Shown here in pieces: positions 41,627-49,811 of a DNA stretch of 55,060 bases (position 1 is the first letter of the stretch; each line of letters opens with the position of its first letter). The translations under genes and the position numbers were made by a program. Location: NCBI GenBank assembly GCA_031384695.1, contig JANNAV010000053.1:1-55060 (forward strand), given 5' to 3'. The notes under the pieces were generated by a model. That model had not been told where the DNA came from. It did not search any database and saw nothing but the letters and a program-made list of their open reading frames with translations. The DNA comes from JANNAV01 sp031384695 (GTDB lineage Bacteria > Pseudomonadota > Alphaproteobacteria > Rhodobacterales > Rhodobacteraceae).

Positions 41627-42614
41627 CGGCTGCTTTCCTGCCATCGAACCCCAGAGTCTTGGGATCGAACACATAATGCGCGCCGCAAAACTGGCAATCA
41701 GCGGTGACGGTGCCATCCGTCGTTGTCATCTTGGCGATGTCTTTCTGCGAATAGATCGACATGGTTTGCTGCACCTTTTCCGGCGAACACGAACAGCCAA
41801 AGCGCACCGGCTGGGTTTCAAACACCCGTGGCAGCTCTTCGTGAAACAGCCGCACCAGCAGTTCGGTGGGTGCCACGCTTGGCCCGATCAGCTCCAGCTC
41901 CTCAACCGTGTCAAGCAGGGCGTTGGCGCGGGTCCAGTTCTCGGCCTCAACCCCCGCCAGAATATCCACATGGCTCAGCAGCCCGCCTTCGCCACTGCCC
42001 GCCTCGGCGGCAATGGAATGCGCGGTGACCGGCATATGTTGCAACATGACGCCGCCCGCGCGCCAATGCGCAGCCACACCCGGCATCCGGCTTTTGCCAA
42101 AGGTCAGCGCGAAGCGGGTGGGAAGCTGCTCGGACTGGGCAAAATAGGTTTCCGCACAAGACGACAGCGACGCGCCCGCGATTGGCGTAAAGCCCTGATA
42201 GGGGGTCATCCCGGCGCCCTGATCGATCATCACGGCAAAATAGCCTTGCCCGATCTGGCTGAACGGATCGGCGGCAAGGTCCAGCCGGTCGGCATCATAG
42301 CTGGCATAGGCGCGGATGCGGGCCGGCTCGCCATCCTCGGACGGGCCATAATAATCAGTGGCGATCAGACGCGCCGCACCGTTGCCCCGCACCTGAATGC
42401 TCAGCCGCCAGCGCAGTTTCACCGATTGCCCGATCAGCGCGGTCAGCAACGCCGCCTCGGCCACCAGCGCCTCGATCAGATGGGGATAGTTGTGCTGCCG
42501 CAACACCTGATCCAGCACCCCGTCAAGCCGCGCCACCCGGCCGCGAATATCGGACCGGTCAAGTTGAAACGGCAGGACGGTATCGTCCCAGGCGATTTTT
42601 GTGCCGATGGTCAT
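41607..42614 (-). CDS. hslO: Redox-regulated chaperone Hsp33
   Basis: Hsp33 holds unfolding proteins during oxidative stress and is switched on when its zinc Cys form disulfides. The 335-residue protein has the N-terminal dimer domain and the C-terminal zinc motif CSCSPEKV with CQFC, four Cys in the family's CxC...CxxC order. An AAGGAA site lies before the ATG at 42614. It is the first gene of a leftward run with the Nudix hydrolase and the CCA-adding enzyme, and divergent from the second Nudix gene. Confidence 0.95.
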   Translation of the reverse strand: MTIGTKIAWDDTVLPFQLDRSDIRGRVARLDGVLDQVLRQHNYPHLIEALVAEAALLTALIGQSVKLRWRLSIQVRGNGAARLIATDYYGPSEDGEPARIRAYASYDADRLDLAADPFSQIGQGYFAVMIDQGAGMTPYQGFTPIAGASLSSCAETYFAQSEQLPTRFALTFGKSRMPGVAAHWRAGGVMLQHMPVTAHSIAAEAGSGEGGLLSHVDILAGVEAENWTRANALLDTVEELELIGPSVAPTELLVRLFHEELPRVFETQPVRFGCSCSPEKVQQTMSIYSQKDIAKMTTTDGTVTADCQFCGAHYVFDPKTLGFDGRKAADDAGDH

Positions 42615-42690
42615 GGGGTTTCCTTCGCGAGACTGGCTTGGCATACCTTGCCTGTGTAGTCAGGGCAACCGGGGCACCAAGGGGGCGCGC

Positions 42691-43140
42691 ATGATCAGAC
42701 GATACGGCGATACGGCGCGCGGCGGCCAACGCTATATCAGGCGGCCGGGGGTTTACGCGATCCTGCTGGACGGCGGCGCCATTCTGACCACGCATCAGGC
42801 CGCCCCCGAACCGGAGTATCAACTGCCCGGCGGCGGGATAGACCGGGGCGAACATCCGATTGCCGCCTTGCACCGCGAGGTGATGGAGGAAACCGGCTGG
42901 CGGGTGGCCGGTGTGCGGCGGCTGGGGGCGTTCCGGCGCTTCACCTATATGCCCGAATATGCGCTGTGGGCGGAAAAGCTGTGCACGGTCTATCTGGCCC
43001 GCCCGGTGCTGCGCCTTGGTCCGCCAACCGAGGCCGGGCACCGCGCCGTCTGGATGGCTGCCACCGAGGCGCTGGGGATGCTAGGCAATCCCGGTGACCG
43101 GGCCATGCTGTTTCGCGCCCTTCAGGGCACGCCCAGATAG
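42691..43140 (+). CDS. Nudix hydrolase
   Basis: A 149-residue Nudix protein. The box GGGIDRGEHPIAALHREV continues into MEETGW, with the metal-binding Glu residues present. There is no CoA signature, so it differs from the Nudix enzyme at 41027. The ATG at 42691 is chosen; the frame is open to the left as far as 42601 over the start of hslO. Its last 19 bases overlap, tail to tail, the end of the receiver-phosphatase gene. Confidence 0.85.
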   Translation: MIRRYGDTARGGQRYIRRPGVYAILLDGGAILTTHQAAPEPEYQLPGGGIDRGEHPIAALHREVMEETGWRVAGVRRLGAFRRFTYMPEYALWAEKLCTVYLARPVLRLGPPTEAGHRAVWMAATEALGMLGNPGDRAMLFRALQGTPR

Positions 43141-44396
43141 TGGAACAGCAGGCCTGAAACATCATCGGGGAAATCCGCGCCGGCGGCATAGGTGTTCAGA
43201 TCCCAGACAATCGCCTCCAGCAGTTCACTGCCGCCCAGCGCGATATTGCGCAGCAACATTCTGGTCAGCCCTTCGGTGCCAAGTTCGTCACCCTGCGGAT
43301 CGGGGCATTCGGTCACCCCGTCCGACACCAGAAAAAGCCTGTCACCGGGCGCAAGCCTGACCTCGCAGTTCTGATATTCGGCATCCGCGATCAGGCCAAT
43401 GGGCAGGCCGCCCTCGCCCACCGGCTCGACATGGCCATCATGGCGCAGCAGCATCGGATGCGGATGGCCCGCCTGCACAAAAACGCAGCGCCCGGTTTGC
43501 AGATCAATCTCGGCATAGGCGAGGGTAAAGTATTGATCCACCTGCAAATCTTCAAGCATCACCCGGTTCAGGCGGGCGGCCACAATCGCGGGGGGCCAGG
43601 CATCGCGCTGGCCATCGGCGGTGGTTGTCAGGGCGATATTCTGATCAGGCGAGCCGCCCGACAGCAGGCCCGCAAGCCGCGCTGTCATCATCGCCGATGC
43701 CACCCCGTGCCCCGAGACATCCACCGAATACACTGCGATCCGCCGCTGATCGATCACGAAACTGCCCACCAGATCACCGCCGACATGGCCCGAGGGCCGC
43801 AACAGCATCGCCGCCGTTCCCGCCCCGAAATCCCGGAACCGGTCGCGCACCAGGGTTTGTTGCAGTTTGCGCGCTTCGATCAGATCCCGGTCCAGCGAAT
43901 CATAAAGCTTCTGCAACTGGCCCAGAGTGGAGCCTACCAGCCGGTTCTTTTCCACCAGTTCGGTCTGCATGCCCAGAATACGCTCGCCCGCGCGCAGCCG
44001 CGCCCGCAATTCATCGGCATTCACCGGCTTGGTCAGAAAATCATCGGCACCGCCTTCCAGCCCATTGGCGATTTCGGTCTTTTCCGATTTCGAGGTCAGC
44101 AGGATGAAATAGCCATAACCTTCGCGCGGTAACCCCCGGAAAGCCTTGCAGAAATCAAGCCCGTTCATGCCGGGCATCATCCAGTCGGACAGCACGATAT
44201 CAAAATCCGACGCGCGGCACAGTTCCAATGCAGCATCGCCCGAATCGGCCTCGGTCACCACATAGCCCCAGCGCGCCAGTTGCAGCGACAGAATCTTGCG
44301 TTGCGCCTTGCTGTCATCCACGATCAGGACGTGCCGTGGCGCCAGAGGCGCGTGCCCCTGCCCGCTGCCGGGCATGCTGATGATGTCTGGTTTCAC
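43122..44396 (-). CDS. Response regulator with PP2C/SpoIIE phosphatase output
   Basis: A 424-residue cytoplasmic signalling protein: a receiver domain (about residues 20-140) with Asp71 as the phosphorylation site, Thr101 and Lys123; a short linker that looks like a coiled coil (about 140-185); and a SpoIIE/RsbU-type PP2C domain (about 200-424) with SGHVGGDLVG and SVDVSGHGVASAMM. Such proteins dephosphorylate an anti-sigma antagonist and so control stress or envelope responses. The GTG at 44396 follows GAGAGGG. That site can pair with an upstream sequence (see the inverted repeat at 44404-44451). It is divergent from the Hpt gene, a likely partner. Confidence 0.9.
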   Translation of the reverse strand: MKPDIISMPGSGQGHAPLAPRHVLIVDDSKAQRKILSLQLARWGYVVTEADSGDAALELCRASDFDIVLSDWMMPGMNGLDFCKAFRGLPREGYGYFILLTSKSEKTEIANGLEGGADDFLTKPVNADELRARLRAGERILGMQTELVEKNRLVGSTLGQLQKLYDSLDRDLIEARKLQQTLVRDRFRDFGAGTAAMLLRPSGHVGGDLVGSFVIDQRRIAVYSVDVSGHGVASAMMTARLAGLLSGGSPDQNIALTTTADGQRDAWPPAIVAARLNRVMLEDLQVDQYFTLAYAEIDLQTGRCVFVQAGHPHPMLLRHDGHVEPVGEGGLPIGLIADAEYQNCEVRLAPGDRLFLVSDGVTECPDPQGDELGTEGLTRMLLRNIALGGSELLEAIVWDLNTYAAGADFPDDVSGLLFHYLGVP

Positions 44397-44403
44397 AAGG
44401 TAT

Positions 44404-44451
44404 CCCTCTCTCGTGTTTCATCTGGTGTGAACCCAAGCGATTAAGAGAGGG
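44404..44451 (-). promoter_or_regulatory. Inverted repeat that can hide the ribosome site of the phosphatase gene
   Basis: Read on the minus strand, CCCTCTCT (44444-44451) and AGAGAGGG (44404-44411) form an 8-bp stem over a 32-base loop. The right arm is the ribosome site itself, eight bases before the GTG. If transcripts start beyond 44451, folding would block translation; if they start inside, it would not matter. Confidence 0.5.
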
Positions 44452-44565
44452 TGAAGCCTAAAACTGTGTGTTTCAAACCCGGGCCGGGTCATGAATTGTT
44501 AAACTGCAGCGCGCAAAAACAAAGCAGCCGTGCAAGAAGGGGGCCGTCGCGATGCAGGTGAACAC

Positions 44566-44904
44566 ATGATCGACTGGGACCGCGTGAATGAACTTCGCTC
44601 CGAGATCGGGATCGATGATTTTGACGAGGTGGTAACCCTGTTTCTGGAAGAGGCCGACGAGGCGATCGCGCGGGTTTCGGTGCTGGCGGGCGCAAAACCG
44701 CTGGAGGCTGATCTGCACTCGCTGAAAGGCGCGGCGCTGAACCTCGGCTTTTCCGAGTTTGCGGCCCTTTGTCAGGAAGGCGAGCGGCGGGCAGCGGCGG
44801 GCAGCACCGACGTTGATCTGGATCAGGTGCGCGCGGTCTATCAGGCCTCAAAGAGAACTTTTGAAACCACGCTTGCCCAAGGCCCCGAAGCGCGCTGTGC
44901 CTGA
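44566..44904 (+). CDS. Histidine phosphotransfer (Hpt) protein
   Basis: A 112-residue single-domain Hpt protein with the phospho-accepting His51 in LHSLKGAALNLG. It passes phosphate between a sensor kinase and response regulators. Divergence from the receiver-phosphatase gene suggests that it feeds that receiver. The ATG at 44566 is used; an in-frame GTG at 44530 would add 12 residues. Its 3' end overlaps the tail of nagA on the other strand by 57 bases. No sensor kinase gene is in the window. Confidence 0.88.
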   Translation: MIDWDRVNELRSEIGIDDFDEVVTLFLEEADEAIARVSVLAGAKPLEADLHSLKGAALNLGFSEFAALCQEGERRAAAGSTDVDLDQVRAVYQASKRTFETTLAQGPEARCA

Positions 44905-46080
44905 ATGGGGGCGATGGGGCAAGCCCGTGTCGGCCTGTTCAAAAAGCGCCACCGCTTTGCCGGCAGACCACGCAGCCCGCAGGCGCCAGCCGGTATCAAG
45001 ATGCACCAGATCGGCGCTGCGGCCCGGGCGCAGGTGGCCGTGCCTGCCATCGGCCCCGATCACCCGCGCCGGCGTCGCCGTCACCATGCGCAACACCTGA
45101 TCCGGCGGCAGCCCCGCGTTGATCATCACTTTCACCGCCTGCGGCAGTGTCAGATCGGCCCCGGCCAGCGTACCATCCGCCAGCGTCAGGCGGCCATCCC
45201 GGCGCGTTATCAAGCGGTTGTTCAGGGTGATTTCGGTCAGATCGCTGCCCGCAAATGCCATGCAATCCGAGATCAGGAACAGACCCTCCGGCCGGGCCGC
45301 CGCCGCAATGCGCAGCGCCGCCGGATGCACATGGATGCCATCGGCAATCAGCCCCACCCCAACATCGGCCTGCAGGGCCGCCCCCACCAGACCGGGCGCG
45401 CGGCTGCCAAGCTGGCTCATCGCGTTGAACAGATGCGTGACACAGCGCGCGCCCGCCGCGATGGCCGCACGGGCGGTTTCATAGCTGCAATCGGAATGGC
45501 CAAGGCTGACGATGACGCCCGCCTTGTGCAGGGTGGCGATCTGACCGGGGGTGGCGCTTTCGGGGGCAAGGGTCAGCATCAACGCGGGCAAACCGGCGGC
45601 GGCATCGCAAAGCCGCGCCAGATCTTCGCCGGTCATGGCACGGATCAATGCGGGATCATGCGCCCCCTTGCGGCGCGGATCAAGGTGCGGCCCCTCAAGA
45701 TGCACGCCCAGAAACCCCGGCATCCCGGCGGCTGCGGCCTTGTGCCCCGCGGCAATCACCCGCGCCGTGGCCTCGGGCGTATCGGTGATCAGGGTCGGCA
45801 GAATGCCTGCCGAACCCAGCCCAAGATGGGCGTCACAGATGGTGCGCAGGGTTTCAAGGGTGGTCCCGGCATCCACCATCAACCCCGCGCCACCGTTCAC
45901 CTGCAAATCCAGAAACCCCGGCGCCAGCACCCCACCCGCCAGATCAACGCGCGGCCCCCGGGGCGCCTTGTCCGCCGGAAGAACCGCCTCGATGGCACCA
46001 TCACCGATCACCACGACATGATTTTGCAGCAGCTCGGTGCCATCGAAAACCTGCGCGCCGGTAAGGATTTGCCGGTTCAT
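44848..46080 (-). CDS. nagA: N-acetylglucosamine-6-phosphate deacetylase
   Basis: NagA removes the acetyl group of GlcNAc-6-phosphate. The 410-residue protein shows the metal and substrate motifs: LAPGFLDLQVNGGAG, HLEGPHLDPRRKGAHD near residue 130, LGHSDCSYETA near 195, THLFNAMSQLGSR near 215 and LISDCMAFAG near 275 with the catalytic Asp. The last 25 or so residues are beyond the usual end of the family and are encoded opposite the Hpt gene. It is the last gene of a leftward operon (kinase, regulator, deaminase, nagA), each overlapping the next by four bases. Confidence 0.95.
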   Translation of the reverse strand: MNRQILTGAQVFDGTELLQNHVVVIGDGAIEAVLPADKAPRGPRVDLAGGVLAPGFLDLQVNGGAGLMVDAGTTLETLRTICDAHLGLGSAGILPTLITDTPEATARVIAAGHKAAAAGMPGFLGVHLEGPHLDPRRKGAHDPALIRAMTGEDLARLCDAAAGLPALMLTLAPESATPGQIATLHKAGVIVSLGHSDCSYETARAAIAAGARCVTHLFNAMSQLGSRAPGLVGAALQADVGVGLIADGIHVHPAALRIAAAARPEGLFLISDCMAFAGSDLTEITLNNRLITRRDGRLTLADGTLAGADLTLPQAVKVMINAGLPPDQVLRMVTATPARVIGADGRHGHLRPGRSADLVHLDTGWRLRAAWSAGKAVALFEQADTGLPHRPHSGTARFGALGKRGFKSSL

Positions 46081-47102
46081 AGCGTTTCGGTCACCTTGCG
46101 CAGATGCGGCGGCGTATCGGGATCAAAGCCACGCCGCCGCGCAAGGGCTTCGATGAAACCGTAAAACCCCACGATCAACGCCAGCGGCGCCACCAGCGGA
46201 TGCAACCCGGTAACCGAAGGCAGGGTGACCGCACCCTTGGCCGCACCCCCGGTCAGAAACACATCCGCTCCCTGCGCCGCAAGCCGTTCGGCGGTGGCCA
46301 CCAGTTGTGGCAAGGCGGCATCGCCGACGCCCAGCGCAAACACCGGAAACCGCGCTTGCACAATCGCCGCCGGGCCGTGCAGAACCTCGGCCGCCGAGTA
46401 GGCCTCGGCGTGCAGCCCGCAGGTTTCCTTGAACTTGAGGGCGGCCTCGCAGGCAATGGCGAAGGCGGGGCCACGCCCCAGCACATAAAGCGATTGCGCC
46501 CGCGAAAGCCTGTCGGCAAGTGGCGACCAATCAAGATCAAGCGAGCGGGCAAAGGCCTCGGGCAGGGCATCCACCGCCGCCCGCAGCGCCCTGTCACCGC
46601 GCCATTCGGCCAGCAGCGAAAGCCCCGCCAGCGCCGAGGTGACAAAGGTTTTCGTGGCGGCAACGCTTTGTTCCGCGCCCGCCTGCAACGGCAGGCAATG
46701 GGCCGAAACCGCCGCCATCGGCGCATCGGCGAAATTGGTGATGGCGATGGTCAGCGCCCCGCCCGCCCCCGCCGCGCGCATCATCTCGACAATATCCGGG
46801 CTGCGGCCCGACTGGGAAATGCCGATACAGGCCGCCCCCTTAAGGCGCAGTTCCCGGCCATAGATCGACGCAACCGAAGGGCCAACCGAGGCCACCGGCA
46901 CCCCCGCCGCAAGTTCGATACAGTATTTCAGATAGGTTGCCGCGTGGTCCGAAGACCCGCGCGCCACCGTCACGAACAAGCCGGGGTCGACGGCGCGCAG
47001 CGCACGCGCTGCTTCGGCCACGGCGGGCCCCGAAAGGCCCAAAAACCGCGCGGCGGCTTGCGGGATTTCGGCAACTTCCTGCGCCATAAAGCTTATCGTC
47101 AT
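46077..47102 (-). CDS. SIS-domain glucosamine-6-phosphate deaminase-like protein
   Basis: A 341-residue double-SIS protein like the isomerase half of GlmS, without its glutaminase domain. GSSDHAATYLKY and ISQSGRSPDIVEM are the sugar-phosphate loops of the first SIS domain; FKETCGLHAEAYSAAEVLHG is the second's hallmark. In this setting it most likely turns GlcN-6-phosphate into fructose-6-phosphate (NagB-II type), replacing classical NagB. Four-base overlaps with nagA and the regulator gene. Confidence 0.9.
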   Translation of the reverse strand: MTISFMAQEVAEIPQAAARFLGLSGPAVAEAARALRAVDPGLFVTVARGSSDHAATYLKYCIELAAGVPVASVGPSVASIYGRELRLKGAACIGISQSGRSPDIVEMMRAAGAGGALTIAITNFADAPMAAVSAHCLPLQAGAEQSVAATKTFVTSALAGLSLLAEWRGDRALRAAVDALPEAFARSLDLDWSPLADRLSRAQSLYVLGRGPAFAIACEAALKFKETCGLHAEAYSAAEVLHGPAAIVQARFPVFALGVGDAALPQLVATAERLAAQGADVFLTGGAAKGAVTLPSVTGLHPLVAPLALIVGFYGFIEALARRRGFDPDTPPHLRKVTETL

Positions 47103-47869
47103 TCGGGCAGCCTTTCCCCATCCTGGGCAAGTTTAAGTTCCACGGCGAAATCATAAGCATCTCCGCGATAGACCGAGCGGGTAAACTCCACCACCCGGCC
47201 CGAGGGCAGATAAGAGATCCGCTCGATCCGCAGGCCAGCAGCACCGGGCGAAACGCCCAGCAGTTCGGCATCGCGGGCATTCAGATTGCTGGCCGAAATG
47301 CGCTGCACAGCGCGCACCGGGCGCAGGCCCCGCTGCTCCAGCACGGCATAAAGCGAGGTGGTGACCGATTCCGGGTCTGGCAGGTGCTGGCTGGACAGCG
47401 AGGCGCGCTCAATCGCCAGCGGCAGGCCATCACTGCGGCGCACCCGTTCCAGCCGGGCCACCCTGTCATCCGACCCAAGGCCCAGCGCCATCACCTCTTC
47501 GGGTGCGGGCGAATGAAGCGACCGGCTGATCCAGACCGATTCCACCTGTTTGCCGCGCCGCGCCATATCTTCGGTGAACGAGGTCAGCAGCGACAGCGCC
47601 TGTTCCAGCCGCTCCACCCGCTGCGCCACATAGGTGCCCGAGCCGCGCCGTTGCACCAACTGGCCGGATGCCACCAGCGACTGCACCGATTTTCGCACCG
47701 TCACCCGCGAAAGCCCGGTCATCTGCGCCAGATCACGCTCGGCAGGCAGGCTGTCACCGGGGGCAAGCCGCCCTGCCGCAATAGCCTCGCTGATCCGGCG
47801 ATGCAGTTGCAGATACAGCGGCCCGGAACCGGCACCGCCAAAACTGTCGGCGGCAAAAAGGCGGTTCAT
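47099..47869 (-). CDS. GntR/HutC-family regulator of amino-sugar genes
   Basis: A 256-residue repressor-type protein: winged helix-turn-helix at about residues 15-83 (LPAERDLAQMTGLSRVTVRK) and a UTRA ligand domain from about 95 to the end. The family includes NagR/DasR-type regulators that sense amino-sugar phosphates. It lies inside the operon it likely controls; the pair of 15-bp sites at 48746-48848 is the obvious candidate for its operators. Start ATG at 47869 overlaps the kinase stop. Confidence 0.9.
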   Translation of the reverse strand: MNRLFAADSFGGAGSGPLYLQLHRRISEAIAAGRLAPGDSLPAERDLAQMTGLSRVTVRKSVQSLVASGQLVQRRGSGTYVAQRVERLEQALSLLTSFTEDMARRGKQVESVWISRSLHSPAPEEVMALGLGSDDRVARLERVRRSDGLPLAIERASLSSQHLPDPESVTTSLYAVLEQRGLRPVRAVQRISASNLNARDAELLGVSPGAAGLRIERISYLPSGRVVEFTRSVYRGDAYDFAVELKLAQDGERLPE

Positions 47870-48723
47870 GCGGCGCACCCCTCGCGCAGGGCCAGCCACA
47901 GCGCGCCGTCAAGGCCAGAACCGAGGGCGGGCCGGATATCCCAGCGGCTGGCAAATTCCGGCGCCAGCGACAGGCCAAGCCCGCCCAGAAACACCACCGG
48001 CAGGGCCTGCGCCGGTTGCAGCAGGGCAATCGAGGCGGCAATATCGGTCAGCGCCAGTAGCATCAAACCCATGGCCGCCGGATCATCCGATGCCACCAAC
48101 CGGCGCGCATATCCGGCAAAATCCGCGGGCCGGGCGGCAAAACCAAAGGCGATGATGCCGTCCACGCCGCCGCATTCATCCAGCAGGCTTTGCAGCAGCG
48201 GGGTCAGCGGCGCAAAGCCGTCCACCGCCCGCAAGGTGGCCGACAGAACCGCCCGGCCAAGCCAGGCGCCGCTGCCCTCATCCCCCAGCACAAAGCCGCG
48301 CCCGCCGATCCGGTGGATGGTGCCACCCTGTTGCCGCGCAAAAACCGAACCGGTGCCGATCGCCGCCACGATCCCGTCAGCGTCCTGCAGCGCGCCCTTC
48401 ACCCCGATCATCGCATCGGTTTCAATCCTGATCCGCGCGAAGGGCAGCGCGGCCTTGGCGCGCGCCACGCTTTGCGCCACATTCGCCCCGGCAAGGCCAA
48501 GAACCGCCGACAGCCGGGGCAACTCGGCCCGAACCCCCGCCGGGCCAACCGCTTGCTCCAGAACATCATGGGTAACTGCAAGGATATTGATCAGCGCCGC
48601 CACCGGATCCGAGGCGATATTGGCGGGCCCCGCCTCGGCGCGGGCCAGAATACGGCCATCCGCCCCGGCCAGCGCCGCCCGGCAGCCGCTGCCGCCGCCA
48701 TCAATGCCCAGATAAAGTGTCAT
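47866..48723 (-). CDS. Amino-sugar kinase of the BadF/BcrA ATPase family
   Basis: A 285-residue kinase of the ASKHA superfamily with YLGIDGGGSGCRAAL at the start, GTGSVF near residue 135 and FVLGDEGSGAWLG near 155. BadF/BcrA-type kinases include NagK and MurK, which phosphorylate GlcNAc and MurNAc. A murQ-like etherase in the divergent operon makes MurNAc plausible as a substrate beside GlcNAc. AAAGGA precedes the ATG at 48723. It is the first gene of the leftward operon. Confidence 0.88.
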   Translation of the reverse strand: MTLYLGIDGGGSGCRAALAGADGRILARAEAGPANIASDPVAALINILAVTHDVLEQAVGPAGVRAELPRLSAVLGLAGANVAQSVARAKAALPFARIRIETDAMIGVKGALQDADGIVAAIGTGSVFARQQGGTIHRIGGRGFVLGDEGSGAWLGRAVLSATLRAVDGFAPLTPLLQSLLDECGGVDGIIAFGFAARPADFAGYARRLVASDDPAAMGLMLLALTDIAASIALLQPAQALPVVFLGGLGLSLAPEFASRWDIRPALGSGLDGALWLALREGCAA

Positions 48724-48745
48724 GCCGATTCCTTTGGCTTGTACC

Positions 48746-48764
48746 ATACCAAAACAATACCAAA
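48746..48764 (+). promoter_or_regulatory. Operator-like site 1 (left)
   Basis: Two direct copies of ATACCAAA, 11 bases apart (48746-48753 and 48757-48764), about one helical turn. The 15-mer CCAAAACAATACCAA at 48749-48763 matches the reverse complement of the right site at 14 of 15 positions. It lies 23 bases before the kinase start. Confidence 0.65.
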
Positions 48765-48826
48765 TGAAAAGCGGTATCTATGTTGTCGGCGAAATCTGCC
48801 CTAAACTGGTGAAACCGAGATGGCGC

Positions 48827-48856
48827 TTTACAATTGGTATTATTTTGGCATTATCA
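48827..48856 (+). promoter_or_regulatory. Possible promoter of the rightward operon
   Basis: TTTACA at 48827-48832 and TTATCA at 48851-48856 are 18 bases apart, and the right operator-like site lies between them. A repressor bound there would block the polymerase. The element match is fair only. Confidence 0.4.
48834..48848 (-). promoter_or_regulatory. Operator-like site 2 (right)
   Basis: TTGGTATTATTTTGG; its reverse complement CCAAAATAATACCAA differs from the left site by one base. The two sites point toward each other with centres about 85 bases apart (about eight helical turns), which would allow looping. Confidence 0.65.
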
Positions 48857-48875
48857 ACGTCACGGGGGGAATCAG

Positions 48876-49769
48876 ATGAGCGAACGCGCAACAGAAGCGG
48901 TGCATCCATGTTCGGCGGGGCTTCATGCGGCCCCGGCTGCCACGGTGCTGGCGCATTTGCTGGATGCACAGCTTGCGGCGGTCGCCGCTGTTCGTGCTGC
49001 ATTGCCAACGCTGGAACTGGCCGCAGGCGCTGCGGCCAACGCGCTGCAAGCCGGGTTTCGCATGGGCTATGCGGGGGCGGGTTCGTCCGGTCTGATGGCG
49101 CTGGCGGATTGTCTGGAACTTGCGGGCACCTTCGGCATCGCACCCGCCCGCACGCCGATGCTGTTTGCCGGCGGGGCTGCGGCACTATTGCACATGACGG
49201 GGGCGGTCGAGGATGATCCCGACGCCGCCTTGCCCGATCTGGCGCGCGCGGCGTTCGGGCCGGGCGATGTGGTGACCTGCGTTTCGGCATCGGGCAGCAC
49301 GCCTTACACGGTTGCGGTGGCGCAAGGGGCCCGCGCGGCGGGTGCCACCGTGATCGGCATCGCCAATGCGGAATACAGCAAGCTGCTGGCCCTTGCCGAT
49401 ATTCCCGTGCTGCTGAACACCGGGCCCGAGGTGATTGCCGGATCCACCCGGATGGGGGCGGCTTCGGCGCAGAAAGTGGCGCTGAACCTGCTTTCGGTGC
49501 TGGTGGGGATCAGGCTTGGCCATGTGCATGATGGCCAGATGGTGAACCTGCTGGCGGATAATGCCAAACTGGTGGAACGCGCGGCGCGGATGGTGGCGCG
49601 CATCTCCGGCCAAAGCACCGATACCGCGCGGGCGGCCTTGCTGCAAAGCGGCGGCGCGGTGAAACCCGCCATACTGATCGCGCGCGGCGCAAGCCCGGAA
49701 CGCGCCGATGCGGCCCTGAATGCCAGCGGCGGCCATCTTGCCGCCGCACTGGCCATCATCACCAACTGA
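48876..49769 (+). CDS. murQ: N-acetylmuramic acid 6-phosphate etherase-like protein
   Basis: MurQ splits MurNAc-6-phosphate into GlcNAc-6-phosphate and lactate. The 297-residue protein has a SIS fold with GYAGAGSSGLM near residue 64, SASGSTPYTVA near 138 and STRMGAASAQKVALNLLS near 190. Glu81 and Glu112 line up with the two catalytic Glu of E. coli MurQ (83 and 114). GGGGGA lies before the ATG at 48876. It opens the rightward operon with an ABC importer, opposite the kinase. Some SIS proteins of this build act on other sugars, so the name is likely rather than certain. Confidence 0.88.
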   Translation: MSERATEAVHPCSAGLHAAPAATVLAHLLDAQLAAVAAVRAALPTLELAAGAAANALQAGFRMGYAGAGSSGLMALADCLELAGTFGIAPARTPMLFAGGAAALLHMTGAVEDDPDAALPDLARAAFGPGDVVTCVSASGSTPYTVAVAQGARAAGATVIGIANAEYSKLLALADIPVLLNTGPEVIAGSTRMGAASAQKVALNLLSVLVGIRLGHVHDGQMVNLLADNAKLVERAARMVARISGQSTDTARAALLQSGGAVKPAILIARGASPERADAALNASGGHLAAALAIITN

Positions 49770-49811
49770 CCAAACCAACCGGGCCCAACGCCCGCCAATA
49801 GGGAGACGACC

